Shown here: positions 39,265-48,599 of the stretch, in pieces
Layout of the letters: each line of letters starts with the position of its first letter
Position numbering within the stretch: the stretch's first letter is position 1
Notes under the pieces: model-generated
Database searches by the model: none
What the model saw: only the letters and a program-made list of their open reading frames with translations
What the model was told of the DNA's origin: nothing
Translations under genes and position numbers: made by a program
NCBI GenBank assembly: GCA_963575745.1
Contig: CAUYUJ010002080.1
Coordinates: 385,049-449,048 of the forward strand
Direction of reading: 5' to 3'
Source of the DNA: Prorocentrum cordatum
Taxonomy: Eukaryota; Sar; Dinophyceae; Prorocentrales; Prorocentraceae
Length of the DNA: 64,000 nucleotides

Positions 39265-40000
39265 GGGTTCGCGCGTGCTACCTCGATGGCGTATCACTCT
39301 TTATGTCCCGCCCGCCCGACCCGACACGCCAGTTGGGGTCCGCCAGCCCGACCCGCCTGCTGGGTTGAGTTCGCCCGCCCAGCGAAGCGAGCCCAGGCGA
39401 AACGAGCACAGGCAAAACAAGCCCCGACGAAACAAGCTTGGCGAAACGACCCCAGGTGAAGCGCGTGCTACCTTGATGACGCATCAGAACTACTTTGATG
39501 TCCCGCCCGGGCCGCCCGCCCGACCCGACCTGGAGTGCGGGTCCGCCCGCCCGGCGAAGCGGAGCCCTGGCGAAACAAGCCCCAGCGAAACGAGCCACGG
39601 CAAAATTCCCAGACATGCGACGTCATGATTTTTTCAGGACGGCGTCCCTGGAAGTCCAGACCCTTTCCCCGGGGCCGGTTTTTCGTCATGACTCGTTTTC
39701 TGACGGTCCCGAGGCCCGGCGAGGGCCCCCCGGGGCCGAAAATAGCGAAAAACCTCCCGTCCTGATTTTTTTACCGACGCCATCATGTCTGGGTTGGCCA
39801 CGGCAAAATTTGCCACGGCGACACGAGCCACGGCGACACGAGCCACGGCAAAACCGAACCCCCGGGGAGCCGAGCCCCGGCGAGCCGAGCATGGGCGCAT
39901 CTCGAGCCGGGCGAGCCGGGCCCCCGGCGAGAGCGAGGCCCGGCGGAGCGAACCCCGGCGAGCCGACCCCCGGCGGAGCGAAGTTCCGGCGAGCCGAGTT
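39265..40000 (+). repeat. ~15-bp GGCGAAACGAGCC array and ~200-bp duplication
   Basis: Degenerate GGCGAAACGAGCCC units fill 39,370-39,605 and resume as CCACGGCGACACGAG and CGGCGAGCCGAG at 39,793-40,000. A larger duplication (GCGTGCTACCTCGATGGCG at ~39,268; GCGTGCTACCTTGATGACG at ~39,461) covers the left half. The array is split by TIR element C, copy 3. Confidence 0.85.
39610..39791 (-). mobile_element. TIR element C, copy 3 (inverted, 182 bp)
   Basis: Reverse-oriented relative to copies 1 and 2. Starts CAGACATGCGACGTCATGAT and ends CGACGCCATCATGTCTG. The interior TCCCGAGGCCCGGCGAGGGC and AAAAACCTCCCGTC match the reverse complement of 3,861-4,042. The length is again exactly 182 bp. Flanks CCACGGCAAAATTC and CCACGGCAAAATTT belong to the host tandem array, showing insertion between array units. 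Confidence 0.85.
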
Positions 40001-40047
40001 TGTGCCGAGAAGAGGGGGCGGCGGGGCGAAGGCGCCCGGCGAGAGTT

Positions 40048-40300
40048 ATGATTCGGGGGAGCGTAAGACCCGGGTTTGCCAGGACTCGGGTTCGCCATCG
40101 TAAGACCTGGGTTTGCCAGGACTCGGGTTCGCCATCGTTCTTTGATGACCGCGCCTCGGATTGTGACGAGCAGGAGTTTCGTGGGATGTCTGCAGCGGGA
40201 GGCCTCGTCAAAATGCAGGCTCGGCCTCGTCATTTTTTTGACGACCTCGTCGGGGAGTTCCGAGTCCCCTGTACCCAGGTCTTACGTCCCCCTGAATGAT
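40048..40300. mobile_element. TIR element F (MITE-like)
   Basis: Ends: left ATGATTCGGGGGAGCGTAAG; right (reverse complement) ATCATTCAGGGGGACGTAAG; both continue ACC(C/T)GGGT. Inside the left end a 37-bp unit (GTTTGCCAGGACTCGGGTTC) is tandemly doubled at 40,064-40,137. No ORF of note. Confidence 0.7.
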
Positions 40301-40337
40301 GTTCCTACAAATTTTAGCGTGGATATCACCAGGATGA

Positions 40338-40441
40338 ATTCCGAGCACCAAACGAGAACCGAAACTCGAGGGTGTTCAGGTGTCGGGCCCTGGGAGACGC
40401 TCGCTCGACACTTGTTCGACACGTCTCCGGGTGCTCGAATT
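40338..40441. repeat. imperfect inverted repeat
   Basis: GAATTCCGAGCACC at 40,336 faces GGGTGCTCGAATT at 40,428, with inner GGGAGACG/CGTCTCC arms; a possible small hairpin element. Confidence 0.45.
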
Positions 40442-40629
40442 TTTTGGGGAATGTGGTCCTTAAGTACGATGGGAGCTAAAGTGAAAAAGAGCGCCTCCCT
40501 CCCCTGCTTCCCCTCTCCTCGGGCCGGCGCTTGCGGCGGCTGCGGCGGCAGCGGGGACGACGATTTTCTTTCATGGGCCGGCGCCAGGGCCTGCGGCGGC
40601 GGGCGGCGGCGGCAGGGGGCGTCGACGAG

Positions 40630-41508
40630 GACGGTGGTGGTGATGGTGGTGGGTTATGGTTGTATGTGGTGGCGGTGGTGGTGGTTGTGGTGGTGGTGGT
40701 GTGGTGGTTTGTTGTGGTGGTGGTGGTTGTGGTGGTGGGTGGTGGTGGTGGTGGGTGGTGGTGGTGGTGGTGGTCGTGGTGGTGGTGGTGGTGGAGGTGG
40801 TGGTGGTTTGGTGGTTTGTGGTGGTGGTTTGTGGTGGTGGTGGTTGTTTGGTGGTGATGTGGTGGTGGGTTGTGGTGGTATTGGTGGTGGTGGTGGGTTG
40901 TGGTGGTGGCGGTGGTTTGTAGAGGTGGTGCTGGTGGTGGTGGTGGTGGTGGCGGTGGTGGTGGTGGTTATGAGGTGTGGTGGCTTTTGGTGGTGGAGGA
41001 GGGTCGTGCTGCTGGTAGTGGTGGTGGTTGTGGCGTGGTGGTGGTGGTGGTGATGGTGAGTTGTGGTGGTGATGTTTGTGGTGGCTGTGGTGGTGGTTCG
41101 TGGTGGTTTTTGGTTGTGGTGGCAGTGGTGGTGGTGGGTTGTGGTGGTGGCGGTGGTTCGTAGAGGTGGTGCTGGTGGTGGTGGTGGCGATGTTTGTGGT
41201 GGTGTGGTGGTTTGTGGTGGTGGCGGTGGGTTGTGCTGCTGGTAGTTGTGGTGGTTGTGTCGGTGGTGGTGGTGGTGTTGTAGATTGTGGTGGCGATGGT
41301 AGTGGTAGTGGGTTTTTGTGGTGGTGGTGGTTGTTATGGTGAGTTGTGGTGCTGGGGATGGTTGTGGTGGTGGTGGTGGCTGTAGCGGTGGTGGTGGTGG
41401 TGGTTGTGTGGTGGGTTGGTGGTGGCAGTGGTGGTGGGTTGAGGCGGTGGTGATGGTGGTAGTGGTGGCGGTGGTAGTGGTGGTAATCGTCGCTGCGTCC
41501 CCGCCGTC
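40630..41508 (+). repeat. (TGG)n / (GTGGTG)n tract, ~880 bp
   Basis: The longest simple repeat in the window: GGTGGTGGT with TTTG and TTGTGG interruptions. All stop-free frames are Val/Trp/Gly by-products; the reverse is Thr/Pro/His. Confidence 0.97.
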
Positions 41509-41544
41509 GCCGGCGCCAGCGGCGGCGCTGCTGGCCGCCGCCGA

Positions 41545-41880
41545 GGCCGGCGCCAGGGGGGGGTTCAAACCACCCCAGCCACCCGCGCGTTAGGGGTTGG
41601 GGGGTGGGGTTTCAACCTCGGCCCCCCCTCCCCCCGCCGTCGGCGCTGCTGGCAGCCGCCAGCGCCGGCGCCTGCGCCGAGGAGCGGGGGGGGGTTTGAC
41701 CCCCCCCCTTTGGGATGGAGGGGAGGGGGGGAGAGGTTCGGGAGGGGAGGTCTGGGGGGGAGGGGAGTCCCCCTGGTTTTGATCGACGGCGCCGAATGTT
41801 TGGGGGGGGGCCCACCCCCCGGTTCGAAACGCGCCGCCGAATGTTCTCAAGGAAACGCCCGTGAAACGCGTTCCCTCTAA
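41545..41880 (+). repeat. G-run region with GGTTCAAACC / GGTTCGAAAC
   Basis: Runs of 7-9 G or C with GGTTCAAACCACC at ~41,563 and CCGGTTCGAAACGCG at ~41,820, resembling the 32-kb and 33.7-kb arrays. Confidence 0.65.
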
Positions 41881-41940
41881 GGCGAGAGACGGAACTGCCG
41901 GCAGAGTCAAGCGTCAAGGCAGGGGGGGAGGAGGCGAGGC

Positions 41941-41963
41941 TCCGTAGCCATTTGGTTCAAAGA
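41941..41963 (+). other. relict dinoflagellate spliced leader
   Basis: Reads TCCGTAGCCATTT then GGTTCAAAG. The known dinoflagellate leader is DCCGTAGCCATTT, then TGGCTCAAG. The first 13 bases match exactly; after that one T is missing, one C is T, and one extra A is present. Spliced leaders are added to mRNAs by trans-splicing, so a genomic copy next to other sequence indicates that a mature mRNA was reverse-transcribed and integrated. No intact downstream coding region was found; the next recognisable feature is an RT fragment ~270 bp away. Confidence 0.75.
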
Positions 41964-42059
41964 GGAGAAGATCCACCTCCGTGTGGCCGCGCCACACTGG
42001 TGCGCAGCCTCTGGGAGGGGGGTGGGTAGTTCGGCTCGTGCTGCGGCCATCTGCGCGTC

Positions 42060-42605
42060 GATGCGGCTGGCGTGAAGCCACTTGCTTGCCCGCCGCTGGT
42101 CGTGGCCGTCTTCCCTTTGATCCTGCGAGGGCGCGGTGGCCCTGGTGGCGACGCTGGAACCCATGACGCAAGGTACCAGCCGAGGCAGCTGCCGTCAGCA
42201 GTCGGCGGTGGCAGTCCTGTTTGAATCAGCTGTTTCCAGGAGGTCGTATTTGCTGACGACCTCCATGCGTTCAGGTTTTTTTTTGTGAGTTCTGTAGCCG
42301 ACAGCGCGATGTGTTGTATCTTGGCGCGTGTCAGCACAGCTTGCACGAGCGGGGCCGTGCAAACGGTGCGCGTTTGTTCCTAGCTGAGAACGGATAGCGC
42401 CCACATCCGATTGCGCAGTGCTCAGGTCGGCGACAAATTTGAAGATACTGAGCATTGCCAAATGCCATCAGCAGTCGGGGCTTGGCACAAGCGGTATTGT
42501 GAGCCTCGTCTGGTTTGCCCTGTCGCTGGTCGTGGCCGTCGTCCTTTGGATCCTGCCAGGATGTGGCGGCACCGGTGGCAGTGTGAAGACGGATGACGCA
42601 ACCAC
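42060..42605 (+). repeat. diverged ~95-bp direct repeat
   Basis: GCTGGTCGTGGCCGTCTTCC (42,098) and GCTGGTCGTGGCCGTCGTCC (42,523) begin two related segments that both end in CATGACGCAA or GGATGACGCAA. In the second, a frame (42,418-42,669) gives a hydrophobic stretch (VSLVWFALSLVVAVVLWILP) that could be one membrane helix. No family recognised. Confidence 0.5.
42231..42400 (+). pseudogene. RT fragment with FADD active site
   Basis: The frame at 42,237 reads QEVVFADDLHAFRFF; the two catalytic Asp codons are 42,255-42,260. In another register a little downstream, CQHSLHERGRANGARLF matches the block (CQxxLHxWGxANxVxF) that follows the FADD motif in one class of dinoflagellate LINE RTs. The two blocks are separated by a frameshift and followed by a TAG. 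The upstream fingers and palm were not found. The block is a distinct RT lineage from LINE 1 (FVKD) and LINE 2 (SADD). Confidence 0.6.
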
Positions 42606-42830
42606 AGAGCCCATGTCGATCAGGTCGGTCCGGTTCGATGTCGAATTCACGCGGGTCGATCTGGTTTGATCTCGATCTTCCACCGGTCGCATGCGGCCCG
42701 ATGTTGTTGTTGTTGCTGGCACAGTGTAGTTGTGCAGTTTCGGCGCAGTCGATGCAGCCCGATCCGAGGTTCGTTATGATTCGGTCCGATATGTCATTTC
42801 ATGGCAGATTGATCTTGCAAGTACCAACCA
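42600..42830 (+). repeat. dispersed CCGATGTT/GTTGTGCA repeat, copy 1
   Basis: GCGGCCCGATGTTGTTG, TGTAGTTGTGCA and CAGCCCGATCCGA occur in the same order as GCGAGCCGATGTTTTTG, TTGTTGTGCATC and CAGCCGATCCGATCCGA at ~63,880-63,950. No TIRs seen. Confidence 0.5.
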
Positions 42831-42849
42831 AGACAATTGTGTGGACAGG

Positions 42850-44390
42850 GCCCTCACCTGCTGAGGGCCCGACGCCGCGAAGGTCGTCTATTCGCTAGCG
42901 TTCTGCGTTTGATCGGGCCAGAGGGCGAGTGGGGAGTGGCTGTCAGAAACGCCTCCCAGTGGGGGCCACACAGGCCGAGTTCCTCCTGCCTCTTCGCACC
43001 CTGGCTGCAACGCTCGGCGCACCTGAACTGTCGCGTTAAAGCTGCGGCCGCTATTACGACGTGGGCTGCGGTTCTGGATATCCACTGAAAGGCAAACCAA
43101 CGGGTGCACTGCACGACCAGTTGAACATTCGATATTGTCTGTGCAAATGCGCGAAGAGCACCGGCGGCCCAGGCCGCGAGAGATAGGGGTTGGCACGCCG
43201 AAAGGGGAGCTGAGACGACGCGCGCGCCCGCGCGCGCATCTGCGCGTCTTGCAAAAGCAATGCGCGGCGCATCATCTTGCCGGCTGGATTGAACATCCCC
43301 GAGGAGACGTTCAGATTTCATCGTCGCTGCCCGCCGGCGATCAGGACTTGCGGCGACGCGCGCGCGCGCCCAAAGATTGCAGGCGCCTCCGCGATGTTCA
43401 GCAGATGCGCCTCCCTTCCGACTAGCTGTCGACACCCGGCCCGCGAGCCCCGTCGCCCGCTGAATGGCGCCGGCAGCGGCGGGCCCCGATGGCCACCCGT
43501 CTACGATGCCGAGGCCAGCGCCGCCGCCAAGCCCGACGCGAAGATGGAGTCGTAGAGACGCCCCAGGCCGCAGGCAGCCCCCGCGGAATCTAGTCACGAC
43601 GGGGCAGACGCATCGCTGGCTTCGGCTTTTAGGCGTAGGTTGCGAGGATCGCAAGTGGCCGGCGGCCAAGACAACAAGCGGAGTGTGGCACTGCACTAAG
43701 TCTCCACTAAGTGCAATGTCCTTGATAGGGCATCGGCGAGTCCTGAATACGCCGCAATACGTCCAGAAATGCACGTGGGATTGCTTCGCCCAAGGGCCGC
43801 AATCTCTGCCGTAGTGGCCCCCGCTGGGCCTGTAGGCCTGGGCCGAACATTGCGCAGCTAAGGCTGCGCCACTGCGGAAGCGCACGCGCGGGCCAGGGCC
43901 AGGCGCGACACCGCCGAAGCACGGGGCACGCGGTCAGCCCCGCAGGCCAGCATAGACGCCCACGGCGAGAGCGAGGCATGCGCGAGAGCCTCGGATGCCA
44001 CATCGTGGTGTCGACGTTGTTGCCCATGTGCTTTCCCTCGCCAGCTCGAGCAGGACTGGCGCGGCGCGCGCCTGCGCCGCCGTTCCGGATGCGCACCCGG
44101 AGCTACGCGGGGGCACCGGCCTTGTTGCCTGGGACATCGGCGAGCGAAAGCCGCGGGGGGGTCCTGCGTTCGCAGGCCGGTTTGGCTCTGCCACCGCACG
44201 TCTGGCGCCGTTTCGCTGCCGCCCAGCAGATGATGGCTCGCCTCCCCAATGGGCCCTGGGCAGCTCAGACTCGCCGCGCAACCTTGCGGCGCGCGACCAT
44301 TTCGCGCGCCCCCCGCGGCCGCCCGCGCACTCCTCGCGGCGAAGACCCCTCGCGCGCACCCCCCGCGTTCCCCCTCCGCGGCCGCCCTCG
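42850..44390. other. GC-rich region, no gene supported
   Basis: A 343-codon minus frame (42,854-43,885) and plus frames are open. The plus frames contain protein-like stretches (RVKAAAAITTWAAVLDIH), but direction and family could not be decided. Confidence 0.35.
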
Positions 44391-44796
44391 CAGCTGACAA
44401 ACGCGGCTCGTCTGCGCGACCCCAATCGCGTTCCCCCGGTCGCGCTTGCGTTCCCCAGTCGCGTTCCCCCAGTTGCGCCGGCGCGGCCCCCGTTCTGGCG
44501 CGGCCCGCCCTTGCCGCCGGCAAAAATAAGTCTCCGGCAGCGCGCTCACCGCGGCCCCCCCCCGCCGTTTCTGCGCGGCCGCGGCCCCCCGCCGCGGGGG
44601 CCGTCTGCCCTGTCACGGGACCTTTGCTCCGAGCAGCTGCTTTCGGGTCCTCGACGTCGACGCCGTTGCCCTGGAGATCCGCCCCGGGGCCGGGCGCGGG
44701 GGCGCCAGATCGGCGCGCGCCTGGGCGGGGGCGCAGCGCCGCGGGTCGGAGATCGCTGGACTTCGCGACCGTGGCTCTGCAGGCGAGCTCGACACC

Positions 44797-45242
44797 GCTG
44801 CCCGATTGGCCAACCAAGGGACCGCGCGCCACGCAGCGGCGCTTGGATCGCATGCGGAGGGGCGCCGGTGGACCGCCGGCGCGGCACCCCGAGTGGGAGG
44901 CAGAGGTTTGGTTGCAGAATTCCGACGCCGTCTGCCAGCAGCGCGGGCGGAGTCTCGGGGCGCTCGGGCCGGGGCCCCGCTGCGACTGGGCCAACTGCGC
45001 CGAGGTCGCGGCTTGCGAGCTGACCCTGTTCACTGGGGAGCGCCACCACGAGGATATCGTCACCGCCCAGGCCGTGGCGGAGGCCATGAAGTCGGGCAAG
45101 GACGAGATGGCCGCGGCGGTGAGCGACGCGCTGCCGGCGGCGGACGCGGGCCAACGCAGGGGCGCCTCGGCGGGCGAAGGGAACTTGCGCTTCGCCTCCG
45201 CGCACGCCGAGTTCATCGCGGACCTGCTAAAGACGGAGCCCA
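44797..45242 (+). pseudogene. DIRS-like element, pre-RT region
   Basis: The frame reads PLPDWPTKGPRATQRRLD, then GGPPARHPEWEAEVWLQN, AEVAACELTLFTGERHHED and KSGKDEMAAAVSDALPAADA, HAEFIADLLK. WPTKGPRAT followed by Trp/Glu-rich helices is a pattern I associate with the region upstream of RT in abundant dinoflagellate retroelements. No catalytic motif is present. Confidence 0.4.
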
Positions 45243-45423
45243 CCCGCGGGCGGCGCGCGAGTAGTCCTAGGAAAGCGTCTCCCAGGCGGGCGCAGGCACA
45301 GTCGCGCCGCCTGGGCGATCCCTTGCATTTTCGCGGCGGCCTCGGCCATCGTCACCCTCGACGAGCTGATGGGGCGCGATGCTCGGCAGCGCGACGCTTT
45401 TCCCGTGCCGCCTTTAGCGGCGG

Positions 45424-45861
45424 ATGCTCGGGCCAGAGCCTGCCCGGGCCGACGGGGGGCGCCAGCGCGCCCAGCGCGGGGCGGCGTGGCGGCGATGGGC
45501 CAACGATTGTATCGCTGACCTGAAACAGCCGAGCGGCCACTCGTCTCCGTTCTCGGCGCCCCCCGTTGACGTCTTCGTCTTGGCAGGCGAGCGCGATGGA
45601 CCACATTGCGCAGGCTTATCTGCGATTGTAGCGGCCTCCGGCCAGCGCCGCCGATCCGGGGCGCCCCTGACGCGCGTGAGAATAGGCGACGACAACGACA
45701 AGGGACGAGCAGCCGTCGACGAGCCCCACCACGTCGAGCCCTACGACGAGGACTTGGCGCCCTTCCCTGACCTCTCGACGCCGCCAGTGGAAGTCGATGG
45801 CCTCGTCGACCGGGCCGAGCAAGAGTCTGCCGGGACGGGGGCGGCGCATGTCCTGGGTTAG
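45424..45861 (+). pseudogene. DIRS-like element, linker before RT
   Basis: Includes AWRRWANDCIADLKQPSGH, YDEDLAPFPDLSTPPVEVDG and VDRAEQESAG. Interrupted at 45,626-45,688 by the GGCCTCCGGCC dispersed motif, which brings a stop in one frame. Position and length fit the segment between the pre-RT helices and RT fingers. Confidence 0.4.
45626..45688 (+). repeat. dispersed GGCCTCCGGCC motif, copy 3
   Basis: TTGTAGCGGCCTCCGGCCAG then CGCCGCCGATCCG and GACGCGCGTGAGAATAG; lies inside the decayed DIRS-like element, so it was inserted there or is carried by it. Confidence 0.8.
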
Positions 45862-45879
45862 GTCGCCCGCGTCGAACTC

Positions 45880-46600
45880 GAGGTCGGCCTCGGCGCCGCA
45901 ACGCCCATGCGTCGACCCGATTTTGGCCGACAGCCCCAGGGCCCACGCAGGTATCGCGGGGAAGTTGCTCGAGGGCGGCATGATCAGCTCCCGTGCCGCA
46001 CGGGCGGTCGGCCATTGCAGCGTGTTTTTTTCTTCGCTGGGAAGGTTCGCAGGAGCGCGCCCGGGCCCGTCTTCGACGCTCGGTTGGCGAACGAAGAGTT
46101 CGAGGCGCCGCCCAAGACCACGCTGCCGACGGCGGCCGCGCGGGCTGCCCTGGAGACCAATACCCCGCGACGGTGGCCCAGGGCGGCATCCAGCGCGTTT
46201 TTTTGACCGCGCGCTCGTGCCGAAGGGCATGGGGGGGCATTTCACGCCCCCCACCATCCCCAACCGCCTCTCGCACATTAAGGAGGTGGACGGGGGGCGG
46301 GGCGCGGTTGCCCATCGATTGCGCGCTGCAGCCCATGGCCCGCGCCCCGCCGATGAGACGGGGCTGGCCGCTGCGTTCTGCCGGAGTATCCTGCGGAGAA
46401 TTCGCGCGCGCGACGGTTTTGGCGACTGCGACCTGATCGAGGACGGGCGCCCAAGCCCCGTGAGAGCGCGGCAGCGGCTGGCCACGTTGACGACGTCGCC
46501 ATCGTCGGCAGTGGCTCGGCCGCGGTCACGGCCGCGAGGGGCCAGGTCCAGCGCGCGTTGGAGCGGCGGGGGCTTCCCGCGCATTCACTCGACGAGGCCC
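45880..46600 (+). pseudogene. DIRS-like element, reverse transcriptase
   Basis: Four blocks in alternating registers: HAGIAGKLLEGGMISSRA (fingers); VFDARLANEEFEAPPKTT and LPTAAARAALETN (the DAR.AN.. block); RALVPKGMGGHFTPPTIPN (palm, after a degraded D-I-x-x-A-F); and GHVDDVAIVGSGSAAVTAAR with the catalytic Asp pair at 46,489-46,494. The final block continues QVQRALERRGLPAHSLDEA, the helix after the active site. Order and spacing fit RTs of the gypsy/DIRS lineage. At least three frameshifts make it non-functional even though the VDD pair is kept. Confidence 0.65.
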
Positions 46601-46629
46601 CCCGCCCCCCCCCGTCTCCATCTTCGCGG

Positions 46630-46815
46630 GCCTCAACGAAGGGTTGCAACAAAAACCAGGGGTTGCAACAAAAACCAAAAACCAAAAACCACGAAAGGTT
46701 GCAACAAAAACCAAAACCCGAAGGGTTGCAACAAAAACCAAAAACCGAAGGGTTTTTGTTGCAACCCGAAGGGTTTTTGTTGCAACCCTTGGTTTTTGTT
46801 GCAACCCTTCGCTCG
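46630..46815. repeat. GGTTGCAACAAAAACC inverted array
   Basis: Four direct copies of GGTTGCAACAAAAACC (46,640-46,745) followed by three or more inverted copies GGTTTTTGTTGCAACC (46,750-46,810), with AAAAACC fillers. The whole forms a large imperfect palindrome inside the RT-to-RNase H part of the DIRS-like element. Confidence 0.9.
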
Positions 46816-46819
46816 AGAT

Positions 46820-47850
46820 CAGCGGTGACTTTTGGGCTGCGACGGCGAGGCCTGCCGGCGTGATGACGCCTGGGCAAGCGATCCCTGCAGTCCTTCGGCG
46901 CGGAGCCGCGCGTCGCCCCGCATGCCCGAGGCGCTGTTGGTGCACATCGTGTGGGCAGTGATTTGCCAGAGATCAGGAGGGAAAAAAACACACAGACACA
47001 ATTAATCCTCGATTCCCAGGAAAATATGGGAAAATATGGGAATTGGGGGGGAAGACAAAAACCCAGAAAATATGGGAAAATATGGGGACTATTTTTATTT
47101 GTGTGTATTTATTTGTGTGTCCTAATTTCCCTTTAAGAGAGACCTCATCCACCCTGTCGTCGGTCTACGCCTTCAAGTCTTTGAAGGATCCTGGCGCGAG
47201 GCCACCTTGGGGCTGGGTGGTGTTCGAGCTTTGGTGTGGCCAATGCCACCCCTCTCTGGACTGCACCTATCATCATCGGCGCAGGCGTTTGCACTCGCCG
47301 GCTGGGGGGGGCCCGACCAGCCGCGGTCGGGCGCCAGGCGGAGAGGTGGAGGCATCGATGTGCGTCGGCTGTTTGGGCATGGGCGAATGCGCCGGGCCTC
47401 GATGGGGGCTGCTGGTGACCCAGATTCCCTGGGGGCCGTCGCCAGGGACTCGGTCGCGCTTCGGCAAGGGCTTCTGCGAGATCCCAGAGGACATGGAGGA
47501 TCCCACGCGGGCCGCGGTCAGCTCAAGGAGGTGCTGGAACCCTTCCAGGAACATTCTGGAGCACGAGGGCGACGCGCTGTGTGATGCCGCGCGCGGCGCC
47601 ACTCGCAACGTCTCGCTTCGCCACCATCGGCACCTGTTTCTCGTCGATAAGATTCATTCCTGGCTCTGGCGGCAGGCAAAGGACGGGGCAGATGCCCGCC
47701 CTGCGTCGCCCTCTGCGGCGGCTTGCGGCTCTCAGCCTAGCAACCGACCTTCGCGGTTATGTCCGCTGGATGCCATCGGGGCTGAACGCGGCCGACGGGC
47801 TGCCCCGCCGCGGCTTCTTCCGTGGCCGCAGCTTCCAGGAGGCGCGGGAG
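46820..47850 (+). pseudogene. DIRS-like element, RNase H region
   Basis: Before element E the frame reads EALLVHIVWAVICQR; after it, RETSSTLSSVYAFK: together the start of the post-RT connection domain. Further on, LRRLAALSLATDLRGYVRWM and PSGLNAADGLPRRGFFRGR (47,760-47,810) match the end of RNase H in these elements, where RWxPSxxNxADxxSR is typical. The catalytic Asp-rich middle was not located. Several frame changes. Confidence 0.5.
46973..47137 (+). mobile_element. AT-rich element E, copy 2
   Basis: Begins TCAGGAGGGAAAAAAACAC and CACAGACACAATTAATCC, has twice-repeated GAAAATATGGGAAAATATGG, and ends TTTGTGTGTATTTATTTGTG then CCCTTTAAG. AGAGA occurs at both borders (46,968-46,972; 47,136-47,140) and may be a target duplication. 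Removing 166 bp (46,972-47,137) joins the two halves of the retroelement frame. Confidence 0.75.
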
Positions 47851-48089
47851 GCAACCAGAGTTCGCGCCGAGTTGGCGGCTGCGGGCCCCGACTCCTGCGG
47901 CCGCCCAGGACCTGGCCTACCCTCGAGCGGGGGAGCTGGCCAACGGGGCCGTCCGTGTCCTGGCGGCGTCGACCGCGACGAGCACGCCGAGGGCCTGGGC
48001 GAGGCACCACGCGCGGCAGGTCCTGGATTAGCCGGGCTGCCGCGAGCACGGGTTCAGCACGGCCAGTTCGCTGGATGCCGCGAGGGCGT

Positions 48090-48420
48090 CATTGTTGACC
48101 GTCCTGGCTTTGGGCGGGGACCGCCCTGGCTTTCGGCGGGGTCGATGCCATGGCGGGGGAGATCGTCTGGGCGAGTGTGTCCAGCACGGTCTCGTTCGTG
48201 GCGCTGGTCGGCCACGTCTGCCCCTGGCCGTCCAAGGCCCATTGGATGCGCGGGGGGTCGCTGGCGCTGGCGCCCGCGGGCTCGGGGCTCATCATTGCCG
48301 GTGTCACTCGGAGCGTGAATTACCTACCCCGCTTTCGTTTCCAGGCAAAACCAAGTCATACCACGCGCCTCCTCGTCAAGCGGCCTGACCAGTACAGGCC
48401 GTAGTTTGGCATCGTCTGGC
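48090..48420 (+). pseudogene. possible tyrosine-recombinase remnant
   Basis: Two registers together read LALAPAGSGLIIAGV, then PGKTKSY and TRLLVKRPDQYR. In tyrosine recombinases of DIRS-like elements a strand ending in a K-T-K/G-x-x-D-D segment lies between the first catalytic Arg and the His-x-x-Arg. Catalytic residues were not confirmed, so this is a position-based guess. Confidence 0.3.
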
Positions 48421-48599
48421 ATCTCTTGGAAGCGAGGGTGGTCAAAAGCGAGGTAGGTTTGTGATCCCCCTAGGATCCCAGCCGCACCGGCCAGACGGGG
48501 GCGCCTTGCGCATCGGCGTCGGCGGGCGCCCCAGGGCCCCGGCTCGGGCCGCGCGCGCCGACGCGGCGCGCCCTCGGAGGCGAGCCCCGGGAAGCTCAG

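Noticed and set aside
40531-41593. Val/Trp/Gly and Thr/Pro/His ORFs
   Set aside because: By-products of the (TGG)n tract.
42854-43885. 343-codon minus ORF
   Set aside because: Protein-like segments are also seen on the plus strand and no motif could be recognised; left as undecided sequence.
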